Positions 53,193 through 61,923 are shown, counted from the stretch's first letter. The stretch is 64,000 bases of DNA from an uncultured Brachyspira sp. (GCF_944393015.1 NZ_CALXYQ010000005.1:1-64000); one strand, 5' to 3'. The notes: generated by a model not told the origin, from the sequence alone. Numbers and translations: made by a program.

Positions 53193-53220
53193 TTGTTTTT
53201 TTTTATTTATTATATATAAT
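53193..53220 (+). promoter_or_regulatory. Promoter giving a leaderless GH13 mRNA
   Basis: TTGTTT at 53193-53198, 16-base spacer, TATAAT at 53215-53220, then AAAGAG and the ATG at 53227. The expected start point is the ATG itself. Confidence 0.6.
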
Positions 53221-53226
53221 AAAGAG

Positions 53227-54654
53227 ATGAAAACATCGGGATATAATTTATTTCCGCCGCTTCTAGGGCATATAAAAAATTGGTATAGCCATATTGATAG
53301 GATTAAAAATATGGGATTTGAATGGGTGTATATTAATCCTATAACATATCCCGGATTCAGCGGAAGTCTGTACGCTACAAAATATTATTATCAATATAAC
53401 CCTGCTTTTTTTACTAGTTTTGAACAAGAAATTGCTGAAAAAGAGATTAAAGATTTCCTTGCCTATTGTAATAATAAAAATATAAAAGTAATGATAGATT
53501 TGGTTATTAATCATTCATCAAAAGACTGTAATTTGACTAATGAACATTTTGAATGGTATAAAACTAAAGATGGAGCTTTACAATCTCCCGGAGCTTGGGA
53601 TAATGGGAAATGGGTTGAATGGGGCGATTTAGCTATGTTCAATAACAAAAGAGATCCCAATGAAAAAGATGAGGAAGAAAACGCTGATAATAAAGATAAT
53701 ACTGAAGAAGAAAATAATCAGGATATAATCAATAATGAAATATTAAATCCTATATGGTATTACTGGAATGATTTAATAAAACATAATCTTGATTTAGGAT
53801 TCAGCGGATTCAGATGCGATGCTGCGTATAAAGTTCCTAAAGAATTATGGAAATATTTAATAGATAATGCTAAAAAAATAAATAATGAAGTTATATTTTT
53901 TGCTGAAAGTTTAGGCTGCTCTATGGAAGACACTAAAAAACTTATAAATGCAGGTTTTGATTATGTAGCCAGCAGTGCTAAATGGTGGGATTATGAAGGA
54001 GAATGGTTTATAGAACAATATGATTTAGCAAGAGAGAAATGCAAACAAATAGCATTCCCAAGTAATCATGACACTAGAAGACTTATCGAAGAATATGATG
54101 GAAATATTTGGAAAGTAAAACAAACTTTCTTGTTTACAGCAATAGTATGCGATATGTGGATGATAACTTTAGGTGATGAGTTCGGATTCTTAAAAAGATG
54201 CAATGTTGTGGGCGGAAATGAAAAAGATTATGAAAATATAAATTATGATTTGAGTGAATACATAAAAGATATCACTAATTATATAAAAAACAATCCTATA
54301 CTTGCTAATTGCGGTAAAATAGTTTCTATTGATATAGAAGAAAAAAAGAAACTAGAAAAATTAAAAAAAGAAACCGATACTCATTATGAATATCATGAGC
54401 ATCATGAATATTATGAAGAGCAAGAAAGAAATTATAAAGAAAAAAAAGAAAAAGATCCTTTTAGAAAGTTTTATAAATATAGTTTAGATGAAAATGATAA
54501 GCTCTTAATTATAGTTAATATAACTTCTAAAACTAGACAATTAGATACAAAAGAATACGGAATAAAAGAAGATATATCATTTGAAAATAAAATAGAAAAT
54601 ATTACAGAAACTATTGATATATTACCGTATCAATTAAAAATATTCGCTTTATAA
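53227..54654 (+). CDS. GH13 alpha-amylase family enzyme
   Basis: 475 aa, no signal peptide, so cytoplasmic. Conserved GH13 regions: VMIDLVINHSS (region I), GFSGFRCDAAYKVP (region II, nucleophile Asp), VIFFAESLG (region III, general acid Glu), FPSNHDTRRL (region IV). Region I and the AYKVP motif place it with a little-studied bacterial subfamily rather than with GlgB or GlgE. A Glu/Asp/Asn-rich insert lies at about 150-180 and a His/Glu-rich helix at about 385-410. It likely acts on intracellular alpha-glucan or maltodextrin. Confidence 0.85.
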   Translation: MKTSGYNLFPPLLGHIKNWYSHIDRIKNMGFEWVYINPITYPGFSGSLYATKYYYQYNPAFFTSFEQEIAEKEIKDFLAYCNNKNIKVMIDLVINHSSKDCNLTNEHFEWYKTKDGALQSPGAWDNGKWVEWGDLAMFNNKRDPNEKDEEENADNKDNTEEENNQDIINNEILNPIWYYWNDLIKHNLDLGFSGFRCDAAYKVPKELWKYLIDNAKKINNEVIFFAESLGCSMEDTKKLINAGFDYVASSAKWWDYEGEWFIEQYDLAREKCKQIAFPSNHDTRRLIEEYDGNIWKVKQTFLFTAIVCDMWMITLGDEFGFLKRCNVVGGNEKDYENINYDLSEYIKDITNYIKNNPILANCGKIVSIDIEEKKKLEKLKKETDTHYEYHEHHEYYEEQERNYKEKKEKDPFRKFYKYSLDENDKLLIIVNITSKTRQLDTKEYGIKEDISFENKIENITETIDILPYQLKIFAL

Positions 54655-54694
54655 GGAAAATGTATTTGGTATAAAATTATAGGAAGTTTATTTT

Positions 54695-57091
54695 ATGGAA
54701 GAGAGAAAATCTATAGACAGTTTTTTTTCAGATTTATCTATGGGACTGCTTTATGCTGAAAACACTAATGAAATAGATAGAGTTGTAGATTTATTCTTAG
54801 AAAAAACTTGTCAGTACTACGGTTTTGATTGCGGAGAAGTGTATTTTCCTAAAGGAGATTATCTTATACTTAGAGGCGTATATGGAATGGACAGATACTA
54901 TGTATGTAAAGTTGATTTTCCAATATCTGCCAATCATTGTAAAGATGTATTATATGAACAAAAAATTTATGTAGGTGAAAATATCAATCATACAAATATG
55001 GAAGTATTTTCAAATTATTCATCTATGTTCGTACTTCCGATATTTTTCTATGCAAATCCTATTGGAGTTGTGGTTTTTAGAAACAGAGAAAATAAAATAG
55101 AATTCTACAACTCTATAATTGATGAAATAAAAAATGTTATAGGACACTTTGCTGTATATGCTAATAATGTACTTCAAAGTGTAACATATAAAGAAAGAGA
55201 TAAACAGTTAAAGCTGCTTAGAGAATTATATTTGAAATTAAGCGATGTTGATGATTTTGAAAATAATTTAAATCAATTAGCAAATGATATTGCAAATATT
55301 TTCACAGCTAATAAAGCATTTATAAGACTCAGAAGAGAAAATGGGGATTTATATACAAGATCAAGTTATGGATTTCCTGAGAATTTTGATTATTCAATAT
55401 TCGAGAATGATGATTATATAAGTGAATTTTGGGATAAAGGCGTATTCTTTATAAATAACGCGGCAAACAATAAATACTATGAAAGATTCAAAGGTGTTAT
55501 AAATAGATCTGTACTATTCAATAGAATACCTGTTAAAAATAATTGTATAGGCTATATAGTTGTTATAGATAAAATACCGGATGCTGTTAATCCTCTTGGA
55601 GATTTTGATTCAAATGATGTTAACTTATTTAATCCGCTTCTAGCTAATATAGCAAGTAGGATTTCAGAACATTATAACATTGTAGAATTAAGCAAAGCAA
55701 ACGAAAAAAATATGAAACATATGTCTCGTTTGAATACATTATATGATATAAGCAATATTTTATTGGAACGCTCAAAAACAGAGGATATATTATTCCTACT
55801 TTTAACAATAGCTACAATAGGAGATGTATTTGCTTTTAACAGAGCATTTGCTTTTCTTTATGATAAAGAATTCAATGTATTTAGAGGAAGAATGTGCGTT
55901 GCCCCTACTAATGCTCAGGAAGCTGCTATGATTTGGAGCAATATGCAAAAACTAGATAAATATGCCCTTAGAGAAAAATTAATGCTTTCTTTTGACAAAA
56001 GAAGCATGGAAGATTCTTGGGATTTAAATCAGAAATTTTTAAATACTGTTATACCAAATAATGAAAACTGTAAATTATTCTTTGATGTATTTAATAATAA
56101 GAACAGTATAAATATAACAAATACTGATAAGCCTGAAGTTGAACAAATAAAACAATATACTGATATATTCGGATACTGTCCTTTTGCTATAATACCTATA
56201 ATGAATGCTACAAATTGTATAGGTATGGTAGTAGTTGATAATTCTTATAATGGAAAGCCTATACCTGAAGACGATTTAGATTATTTAAAAATGTTCGGAA
56301 GGCAGGCTGCTGTAGCTTTAGAGTATTCATATCTTTATAATGAAATAGAAAAAAATAACAATGCTTTAAAAGCTGCTGAAAAAAGTTTATTAGATTTAAA
56401 AAGTTTAGCTATTATAGGAGAGATGAGTTCTTCTATGGCACATAACCTTAGAAACTTCATAGTACCTATTGCAGGATTTGCTAATAGGCTTGTAAAGGTT
56501 AGTAAAGAAGAAAATATAAAAAACTATGCTCAAATAATAGCTAATGAGGTTGAAAATTTAGAGAATTATTTGAGAAGAAATTTATCATTTGCAAAAAGTA
56601 TTAATCTGGAAGTGGACAATATAAAAATAGACGATATGATTAAATATCTCACTATTTTATCAAATGAATATATCAAGAAAAGCGGAAAAAATATTAAATT
56701 CTATGCTGTAAAAATCACTAAAGAAGATGTTGTAAAATGGGATTATGATAGAATGAATGAAGTTATATTCAATCTCATAATCAATGCTATAGATGCTATA
56801 AACGAAGGCGATGAAGATTCAATTATAAGTGTGATATTTGATGATAATGCATACAGAGAATCTATCATAGACATCATAGTAGAAAATACTAATTCATATA
56901 TAGAACCTGAATTAGCTGAAAAAGTATTTACTCCATTCTTTACGACAAAGAGTCATGGAGTTGGTATAGGGCTTGCTATTTCTAAGAGAATAGTGGAAGC
57001 ACATGGCGGAAGTATGGTAATAAAAAGTGTTAATAGTCCGTCTAAAATAACAACTTTTTTTGTTTCCATACCTGTTAATTTAAATAATTAA
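54695..57091 (+). CDS. GAF-domain sensor histidine kinase
   Basis: 798 aa, no membrane segments, so a soluble sensor. At least three GAF-like domains (about 20-150, 170-320, 340-550). The H-box SSSMAHNLRNFIVPIAGFANRL, from about residue 578, holds the phospho-accepting His; the HATPase has NLIINAIDAI (N-box) and VFTPFFTTKSHGVGIGLAISKRIVEAHGG (G-boxes, in parts). It starts 40 bases after the GH13 gene. No response regulator follows directly; the nearest receivers are the degenerate one at 52284 and the LpxC fusion. Confidence 0.92.
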   Translation: MEERKSIDSFFSDLSMGLLYAENTNEIDRVVDLFLEKTCQYYGFDCGEVYFPKGDYLILRGVYGMDRYYVCKVDFPISANHCKDVLYEQKIYVGENINHTNMEVFSNYSSMFVLPIFFYANPIGVVVFRNRENKIEFYNSIIDEIKNVIGHFAVYANNVLQSVTYKERDKQLKLLRELYLKLSDVDDFENNLNQLANDIANIFTANKAFIRLRRENGDLYTRSSYGFPENFDYSIFENDDYISEFWDKGVFFINNAANNKYYERFKGVINRSVLFNRIPVKNNCIGYIVVIDKIPDAVNPLGDFDSNDVNLFNPLLANIASRISEHYNIVELSKANEKNMKHMSRLNTLYDISNILLERSKTEDILFLLLTIATIGDVFAFNRAFAFLYDKEFNVFRGRMCVAPTNAQEAAMIWSNMQKLDKYALREKLMLSFDKRSMEDSWDLNQKFLNTVIPNNENCKLFFDVFNNKNSINITNTDKPEVEQIKQYTDIFGYCPFAIIPIMNATNCIGMVVVDNSYNGKPIPEDDLDYLKMFGRQAAVALEYSYLYNEIEKNNNALKAAEKSLLDLKSLAIIGEMSSSMAHNLRNFIVPIAGFANRLVKVSKEENIKNYAQIIANEVENLENYLRRNLSFAKSINLEVDNIKIDDMIKYLTILSNEYIKKSGKNIKFYAVKITKEDVVKWDYDRMNEVIFNLIINAIDAINEGDEDSIISVIFDDNAYRESIIDIIVENTNSYIEPELAEKVFTPFFTTKSHGVGIGLAISKRIVEAHGGSMVIKSVNSPSKITTFFVSIPVNLNN

Positions 57092-57129
57092 AAATCATTT
57101 TCCGATAATAATTCAGTGGAGATGAAAAT

Positions 57130-57933
57130 ATGGCTAAAATAAGTGAAGCTGCAAAAGCTGATTGCACTAGGATGCAAAATAAATATAAAAATTTGCTGGC
57201 AGGAATAGAATCAAAACTAGTAAAAGTAGAAAAAGATTTGCTTACTTTGGAAGATAGTTTTGAAATAGCTGCTAAAAAAATAGAAGCGGCTGTATTATAT
57301 ATTCAGGCATCTTCTTATATTGCAACCACTTGTTATATAGCTATAGAATTCATAGATGTTCGTTCTGATAATCAGCTTAATGATGGAAGAAGATACATTA
57401 ACAAGGCTATTATGCTTTTAGAAGAAGTGTTCGGAAACCATACAGATGATTCTCTCTCTTTAAACGAAGAAATACATGAATATTTCAAAGGAAAATTATC
57501 TGATGAATGGAAATATAAATTTATCTGCTCATTCGGATATGTTATAGACTATTTCAAATATTGTTACGGTGAGAATTCTAAATGGCTTCAAAATTTCATA
57601 GAAATAGAAGCTAGATTTGCTACTATAGGCAAAAATATGATAGACTTCAAAACTTATATTAAAGAATTAAGTCCTGAATTGGAAGGATATAAATTTAGAG
57701 TAAAATTGATGGAGCTAGTAAAAAAACTATTAGCTTCTGCCGCTGAACAATACAGAACTAAATATGAACTTCAAGATAAAAGATTAGATGATATGAAAAT
57801 GGCTTTAAATATCATAGCTTCTCTAAGAAGAATACATGTATATTTAAATGAAAACGAAGAATCCGAAGAGAAAAAGAAAATGTATGATCTTTGGAAAAAG
57901 AAAATGGATGCCGACATCAAAAAAATGAAATAA
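57130..57933 (+). CDS. Hypothetical helical protein downstream of the kinase
   Basis: 267 aa, all alpha-helical with no signal or membrane segment. A coiled coil lies at about 25-60 (LAGIESKLVKVEKDLLTLEDSFEIA, in part). Internal IQASSYIATTCYIAIEFIDVRSDN and many Lys/Glu helices; no family is recognised. It has GGAG before the ATG and lies 38 bases after the kinase gene, so they are likely co-transcribed, and it may be a partner or target of the kinase. Confidence 0.65.
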   Translation: MAKISEAAKADCTRMQNKYKNLLAGIESKLVKVEKDLLTLEDSFEIAAKKIEAAVLYIQASSYIATTCYIAIEFIDVRSDNQLNDGRRYINKAIMLLEEVFGNHTDDSLSLNEEIHEYFKGKLSDEWKYKFICSFGYVIDYFKYCYGENSKWLQNFIEIEARFATIGKNMIDFKTYIKELSPELEGYKFRVKLMELVKKLLASAAEQYRTKYELQDKRLDDMKMALNIIASLRRIHVYLNENEESEEKKKMYDLWKKKMDADIKKMK

Positions 57934-57963
57934 TATACATACCTTTACAATTTTTTACTTTTT

Positions 57964-58305
57964 AGTATATACTGAAAATTTTTAACTTTGTCAACTAATA
58001 GACTTTATATAAATTTTATCTACTTTTTTGACGCACACGCTCTGCGGACTTCGTCAAAGTAGCTGCCACAGGCACGCTTCGCGAAAACGCAATTGCTAGA
58101 ACTTTATATTAAAAACATGCCTATTAAATATAGGATATACCATAAAAATGCAGTCTTTCGCGAAGTGTATCCGAACCTGTTGAGGATATAGGTTCTCGCC
58201 GTAGGGTACTTCGTATGTGCAACAAAAGAACTGGGGGCAAAGCCCTGCAAATATTTTAAATTAAAAAAATTATTTTGACAAAATATAATTGTTTAGGTAT
58301 AATAA
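57964..58305 (+). repeat. Repeat element 7 (MITE-like), right end is a promoter
   Basis: Left AGTATATACT (57964-57973) + 13 + TTTGTCAA; right TTGACAAA (58275-58282) + 13 + GGTATAATAA (58296-58305). Two GC-rich inserts, at about 58030-58087 and 58150-58225. The right-end 10-mer has changed from TATATACT to TATAATAA. Confidence 0.8.
58275..58303 (+). promoter_or_regulatory. Perfect promoter at the end of repeat element 7
   Basis: TTGACA at 58275-58280, exactly 17 bases, TATAAT at 58298-58303. The start codon of the next gene is at 58314, so transcription would begin about four bases before it. Confidence 0.8.
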
Positions 58306-58313
58306 TAACACTT

Positions 58314-59387
58314 ATGAAAATAAAAATTACTTTGATACTATCTCTTATATTTGTTGTTATTATATTAAAAATAGTAACTTTTTCTAAAAATTTTGTAGAA
58401 AATTATTATTCTAGATTAATATACAAAAATATTGCTGGTACTATAAACCGACTATCTTCAAATTTTAATTTCTCATTAGGCGAAATATTGCTTTTCTTAT
58501 TTATAATAGCAGTTATAATTTTTATTGTAATAGCTTTTAAAAAATCTTTTTTCAATGCCAATATAAAATCATTAGCAGATAAATCAAAAACAGCATTAAA
58601 TTTTTTATATATACTAGCCTGCTCTATGATTGTTATATATATAATATTTCTTTTAGTATGGGGATTAAATTACCATAGAGTACCTTTAATAGAAAATTAT
58701 CCCCCAATAGAAATAAATAATGATGATATATATTTATTAGCTGATACTCTTATAAAAAATATAAACAATCTAAAAGATGAAATGAAGTATAAAGAAGTTA
58801 ATACCAATTATCAGGCTTTAAATAGAATGATAGAATCTGAATATAATAAAGTATTTGAGGATTTTGAGTTTTTAAATATGCATTACTCAAAAACAAAACC
58901 AATAATGATATCAAAATTGTTTTTACATCTTCAAATAACAGGTATATATTCACCTTTTACTTCTGAGGCAAATGTAAACATACTCATTCCAAGCGTATCA
59001 ATACCTTTTACAATAGGACATGAAATGGCTCATCAAATAGGCATAGCTTATGAAGATGAGGCTAACTTTATATCGTATGTAGCCTGCTCTAAACATACAG
59101 ATCCATTTGTAAGATATTCAGGTAATTTTGAGGCACTTCTATATGTTTTGGGTGAATTAAAAAGAGATGAAAACTATGCTCATTTGATGTCAAATTTAAA
59201 TAGCGATACAAAAGAAGATATAAAAAAATATTATGAGTTTTGGAATCAGTATACTGGAAATCTTTCAAAGGTAAGCCAAAAAGTTAATGATACGTATCTT
59301 AAAGCAAATAGCCAAGATGACGGAATAAAAAGTTATTCGAGGGTTGTTAAGCTCTTAGTATTATACCACAATATTAACCCTCAATAA
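58314..59387 (+). CDS. DUF3810 membrane zinc metallopeptidase
   Basis: 357 aa from the ATG at 58314; a frame start at 58275 would lie inside the promoter and is rejected. Three N-terminal hydrophobic segments (about 5-22, 50-70, 100-125), then a domain with GHEMAHQIGIAYEDEANFISY (residues about 238-258): HExxH zinc motif with a downstream Glu (EDEAN) as third ligand. This is the DUF3810 pattern. The active site would face the periplasm or membrane surface. Substrate unknown. The gene is driven by a repeat-derived promoter and has no ribosome site. Confidence 0.85.
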   Translation: MKIKITLILSLIFVVIILKIVTFSKNFVENYYSRLIYKNIAGTINRLSSNFNFSLGEILLFLFIIAVIIFIVIAFKKSFFNANIKSLADKSKTALNFLYILACSMIVIYIIFLLVWGLNYHRVPLIENYPPIEINNDDIYLLADTLIKNINNLKDEMKYKEVNTNYQALNRMIESEYNKVFEDFEFLNMHYSKTKPIMISKLFLHLQITGIYSPFTSEANVNILIPSVSIPFTIGHEMAHQIGIAYEDEANFISYVACSKHTDPFVRYSGNFEALLYVLGELKRDENYAHLMSNLNSDTKEDIKKYYEFWNQYTGNLSKVSQKVNDTYLKANSQDDGIKSYSRVVKLLVLYHNINPQ

Positions 59388-59450
59388 AATTTAAAGTTTT
59401 ACGATAATAAAACTACATATATAATTATAACTAACAAATAGGATATTTAC

Positions 59451-59630
59451 ATGCGTTTAGATGAACCGCCTTATTTTTATCAATGCAAAAAATGCAAAAG
59501 AAGATTCACTGTAAGAAGAAAAAAGCATACTATAAATTTACTTATAATAAAACTTAATAAACAGAAATGTCCGTATTGCAAAAGCTCAAGAACAAGAAAC
59601 ATAGATGATATTATAAAAGCAATACAATAA
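59451..59630 (+). CDS. 59-residue zinc-ribbon protein
   Basis: Reads MRLDEPPYFYQCKKCKRRF, then a basic stretch with RRKKH, then KCPYCKSSRTRN and a short helix to the stop at 59628-59630. Two C-x2-C knuckles make a complete zinc ribbon. AGGA lies about ten bases before the ATG. Probably nucleic-acid- or protein-binding; it recalls the small zinc-ribbon (FmdB-type) regulators, but the match is only in the knuckles. Follows the DUF3810 gene by 63 bases. Confidence 0.7.
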   Translation: MRLDEPPYFYQCKKCKRRFTVRRKKHTINLLIIKLNKQKCPYCKSSRTRNIDDIIKAIQ

Positions 59631-59697
59631 TCTCCTATAGATTTATGCAATTCTATATTTATTTTAATTGTCTTAAAATATATAATACAAATTTTAT

Positions 59698-60037
59698 AGT
59701 ATATACTAAAAATTTTTAAGTTTGTCAATTTTTTTATTCAACTTTTTCCCGCCGCTTACGCTCTGCGGGCTTCGCCAAAGTTGCAAAAAGTGCAAGTATA
59801 AAATTAGTACTAAATCATACTAAAATTATCTTAAATGTAAGGTAATTCATAAAATTAAAGCCAAAATGCAGTCTTTCGCGAAGCGTATCCGAGCCTGTCG
59901 AGTATATAGGTTCTTTGTGCCAACAAAAGAACTGGGGTGTTACACTACGGGTACGCTTCGCGGTGGGCAAAGCCACATATATAAAAACAAAATATAACTT
60001 TATTTTTTGACAAAACTTATTTGTTTCATTATAATAT
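59698..60037 (+). repeat. Repeat element 8 (MITE-like), right end is a promoter
   Basis: Left AGTATATACT (59698-59707) + 13 + TTTGTCAA; right TTGACAAA (60007-60014) + 13 + ATTATAATAT (60028-60037). GC-rich inserts at about 59756-59775, 59875-59905 and 59940-59965 (CGCTTCGCG core). Confidence 0.8.
60007..60035 (+). promoter_or_regulatory. Perfect promoter at the end of repeat element 8
   Basis: TTGACA at 60007-60012, 17 bases, TATAAT at 60030-60035. It points to the membrane-protein pair starting at 60142, with a leader of about 100 bases. Confidence 0.7.
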
Positions 60038-60141
60038 AAATTTTTTTATATATTTCCTGTCTGTATTCATATTATATAATAATTGCCTATTGAATTATTA
60101 TAATATTTGATATATAAATCAATTATAGGCGGTATTATTTT

Positions 60142-60663
60142 ATGAATGAAGAATTAAATGATAAAGAATTAAATAACAATAATACACTAATCAATAATGA
60201 TAAATCTTTCCCTGAAATTGAAATATATGTCAATAAAAGAAAATTATCCATACTCATATTCGTATCTCTGATTTTCATTGTTATGGGTATATTTATATTT
60301 GTAAATAGAAAAGAGTTTAAAGAAGAAGTTATAAGTATTTTTATATTAATACTTTTTAGTATATGTCTTTTAACTTTTATAATACAATGGTTAAAATCTA
60401 GAAAACCTATAATCACATTAGATGAAAACGGCATAGCTTATTATGTTTTATTAAAAAATCAAAATATATTTATTAAATGGGCAGATATTAGAGAAATACT
60501 TTTTTCAAAAACATTTATATATATTTATTTGAAAGAAGAAAATAGTTTATTAGAAAATAAAAAAAATAATGATGAACCCATTGTCATATATATATCAGAA
60601 ATAAATATGAAAAGAAATACTTTAATATATCTCATAACACATTACTTTAAAAATAAAAAATAA
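60142..60663 (+). CDS. Membrane protein with PH-like C-terminal domain, paralog A
   Basis: 173 aa. Asn/Asp/Glu-rich start (1-30), two membrane helices (about 35-54 and 62-82), then a beta-rich domain: ITLDENGIAYYVLLKNQNIFIKWADIREILFSKTFIYIYLKEE (about 92-135, in parts), resembling bacterial PH-like (YcxB/YdbT) domains. The next gene has the same layout and similar strands, so this is a tandem duplication. Function unknown. Confidence 0.7.
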   Translation: MNEELNDKELNNNNTLINNDKSFPEIEIYVNKRKLSILIFVSLIFIVMGIFIFVNRKEFKEEVISIFILILFSICLLTFIIQWLKSRKPIITLDENGIAYYVLLKNQNIFIKWADIREILFSKTFIYIYLKEENSLLENKKNNDEPIVIYISEINMKRNTLIYLITHYFKNKK

Positions 60664-60695
60664 AAAATAAAAAATTATAAAGGAGATATTTAATT

Positions 60696-61271
60696 ATGAA
60701 TAATGAAGATAATAAATTATATTCAGACAGTAAATTTTCTATTAAAATTTATATAAATAATATAAGATTCTTTGCGGTAATGATGATAGGATTAATTATC
60801 GCCATACTTTTGATAGATGTGCTATTTAGACAAAATCCTGATGAGGATATGAAGGCTGCTATTATATTTGTAGTATCTTTTTTTATGTTCGGGGTTATTA
60901 TACTTTCTATAATTTTAATAAGAAGCGTAATTTTTAAAAAAGCAAGTTTCATATTAGATGATAAAGGAATATATTATAATAATTTACTTGTGAAAAGTTA
61001 TATTTACGTTTTATGGAAAGAAATAAAAGACTTGGATATAATAGGAAGCTACTTGTTTATATATTTGAAAGATCCTCAAACTTATTATTTTAGGAAATTT
61101 AAAGGAAGAATAGTATCAGAAGATCCATTATACATATATTTGGGTGATTTAGATATAAGCAATAAATTTATAAACAGCATGTTTAAATTCTTTGATGATA
61201 ACTACAGAGATCTAGAAGACGATAATGATGAAGAAGACGATTATAAAAAATATTATAGAGATTATTATTAA
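60696..61271 (+). CDS. Membrane protein with PH-like C-terminal domain, paralog B
   Basis: 191 aa, AAGGAG before the ATG. Same plan as its upstream neighbour: two helices (about 23-43 and 53-75), then FILDDKGIYYNNLLVKSYIYVLWKEIKDLDIIGSYLFIYLKD (in parts), aligned with the LDENGIAYY...WADIREI...FIYIYLKE strands of paralog A. It ends in a strongly acidic tail (EDDNDEEDDYKKYYRDYY, in part) that paralog A lacks. Confidence 0.7.
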   Translation: MNNEDNKLYSDSKFSIKIYINNIRFFAVMMIGLIIAILLIDVLFRQNPDEDMKAAIIFVVSFFMFGVIILSIILIRSVIFKKASFILDDKGIYYNNLLVKSYIYVLWKEIKDLDIIGSYLFIYLKDPQTYYFRKFKGRIVSEDPLYIYLGDLDISNKFINSMFKFFDDNYRDLEDDNDEEDDYKKYYRDYY

Positions 61272-61277
61272 TATATA

Positions 61278-61316
61278 AAAAAGGTGCATTGAAAAATTAA
61301 AAATCAATGCACCTTT
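61278..61316 (+). terminator. Bidirectional terminator
   Basis: AAAAGGTGCATTGA and TCAATGCACCTTTT are perfect 14-bp arms with an 11-base loop between convergent genes; A and T runs on both sides allow use on either strand. Confidence 0.85.
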
Positions 61317-61335
61317 TAAAAAACTTCTGATTAAA

Positions 61336-61803
61336 TTATTTAAAACTTCTGTCTATATCAAGTTCTCTTAAAGTTCTAATCATCTGCATTTCCATTTCTA
61401 TTCTAAAATTATCATTAACAGCACTATTTATAACATTATTATTAGGATTTCTTTGATACATTTGAGATTTAATAGTAGAATTATTTACTCTCATCTGATT
61501 TTCAAGCATTCTGTATCTAGGAGAATATCTGCCATCTATATCTCTTAATTTCTGTCTGTCCCAATAGCTCATATAACCGCTTCCGAACCTGTAAAATCTT
61601 CCATTCCTATAATATGTTTTAGTATATCCCGGATTTGAAAATCTTGGTGTTGATAAATCATTTTTATAAGGATAAACAGGTATAGCATTCTTTGTTGTTT
61701 GCGGAATAAAAGGTCTTACATTCCCAACCCTAGGAGTCGGAGAATAACGATATTGTGAAAAAGCCAAGCTTGCAACAGTTAAAAATATTAAAAATATTTT
61801 CAT
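61336..61803 (-). CDS. Secreted Tyr/Arg/Pro-rich small protein
   Basis: 155 aa. Signal peptide ending LAFSQ. The mature part is rich in Tyr, Arg, Asn and Pro (RYSPTPRVGNVRPFIPQTTK, in part), with YRNGRFYRFGSGYMSYWDRQKL, then a helical tail (NFRIEMEMQMIRTLRELDID). Basic, periplasmic or surface. No family recognised. First (in sequence) of three small secreted Tyr-rich proteins in a row on this strand. Confidence 0.65.
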   Translation of the reverse strand: MKIFLIFLTVASLAFSQYRYSPTPRVGNVRPFIPQTTKNAIPVYPYKNDLSTPRFSNPGYTKTYYRNGRFYRFGSGYMSYWDRQKLRDIDGRYSPRYRMLENQMRVNNSTIKSQMYQRNPNNNVINSAVNDNFRIEMEMQMIRTLRELDIDRSFK

Positions 61804-61874
61804 ATATACCCTCCTAATTATTTTATATAATTATTATATAACTATTATATAATAAAGCAATATCAAAAAATAAG

Positions 61875-61899
61875 CCCCGCATAATAATATCATGCGGGG
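61875..61899 (-). terminator. Terminator of the ZraP-like gene
   Basis: CCCCGCAT and ATGCGGGG pair across nine bases; on the minus strand CTTATTTTTT follows. Confidence 0.85.
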
Positions 61900-61923
61900 T
61901 ATAAAGTTGAGCGATTAAAAAAA

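Noticed and set aside
58275..58313. Longer DUF3810 start
   Set aside because: That frame begins in the TTGACA of the promoter.
35430..60037. Repeat elements as an integron or attC cassette array
   Set aside because: No integrase gene is in the window, core genes lie between the clusters, and the ends lack the paired R/L boxes of attC sites.
35430..60037. Repeat elements as a CRISPR array
   Set aside because: Units are 250-370 bp, few, scattered, and without regular short repeats and spacers or cas genes.
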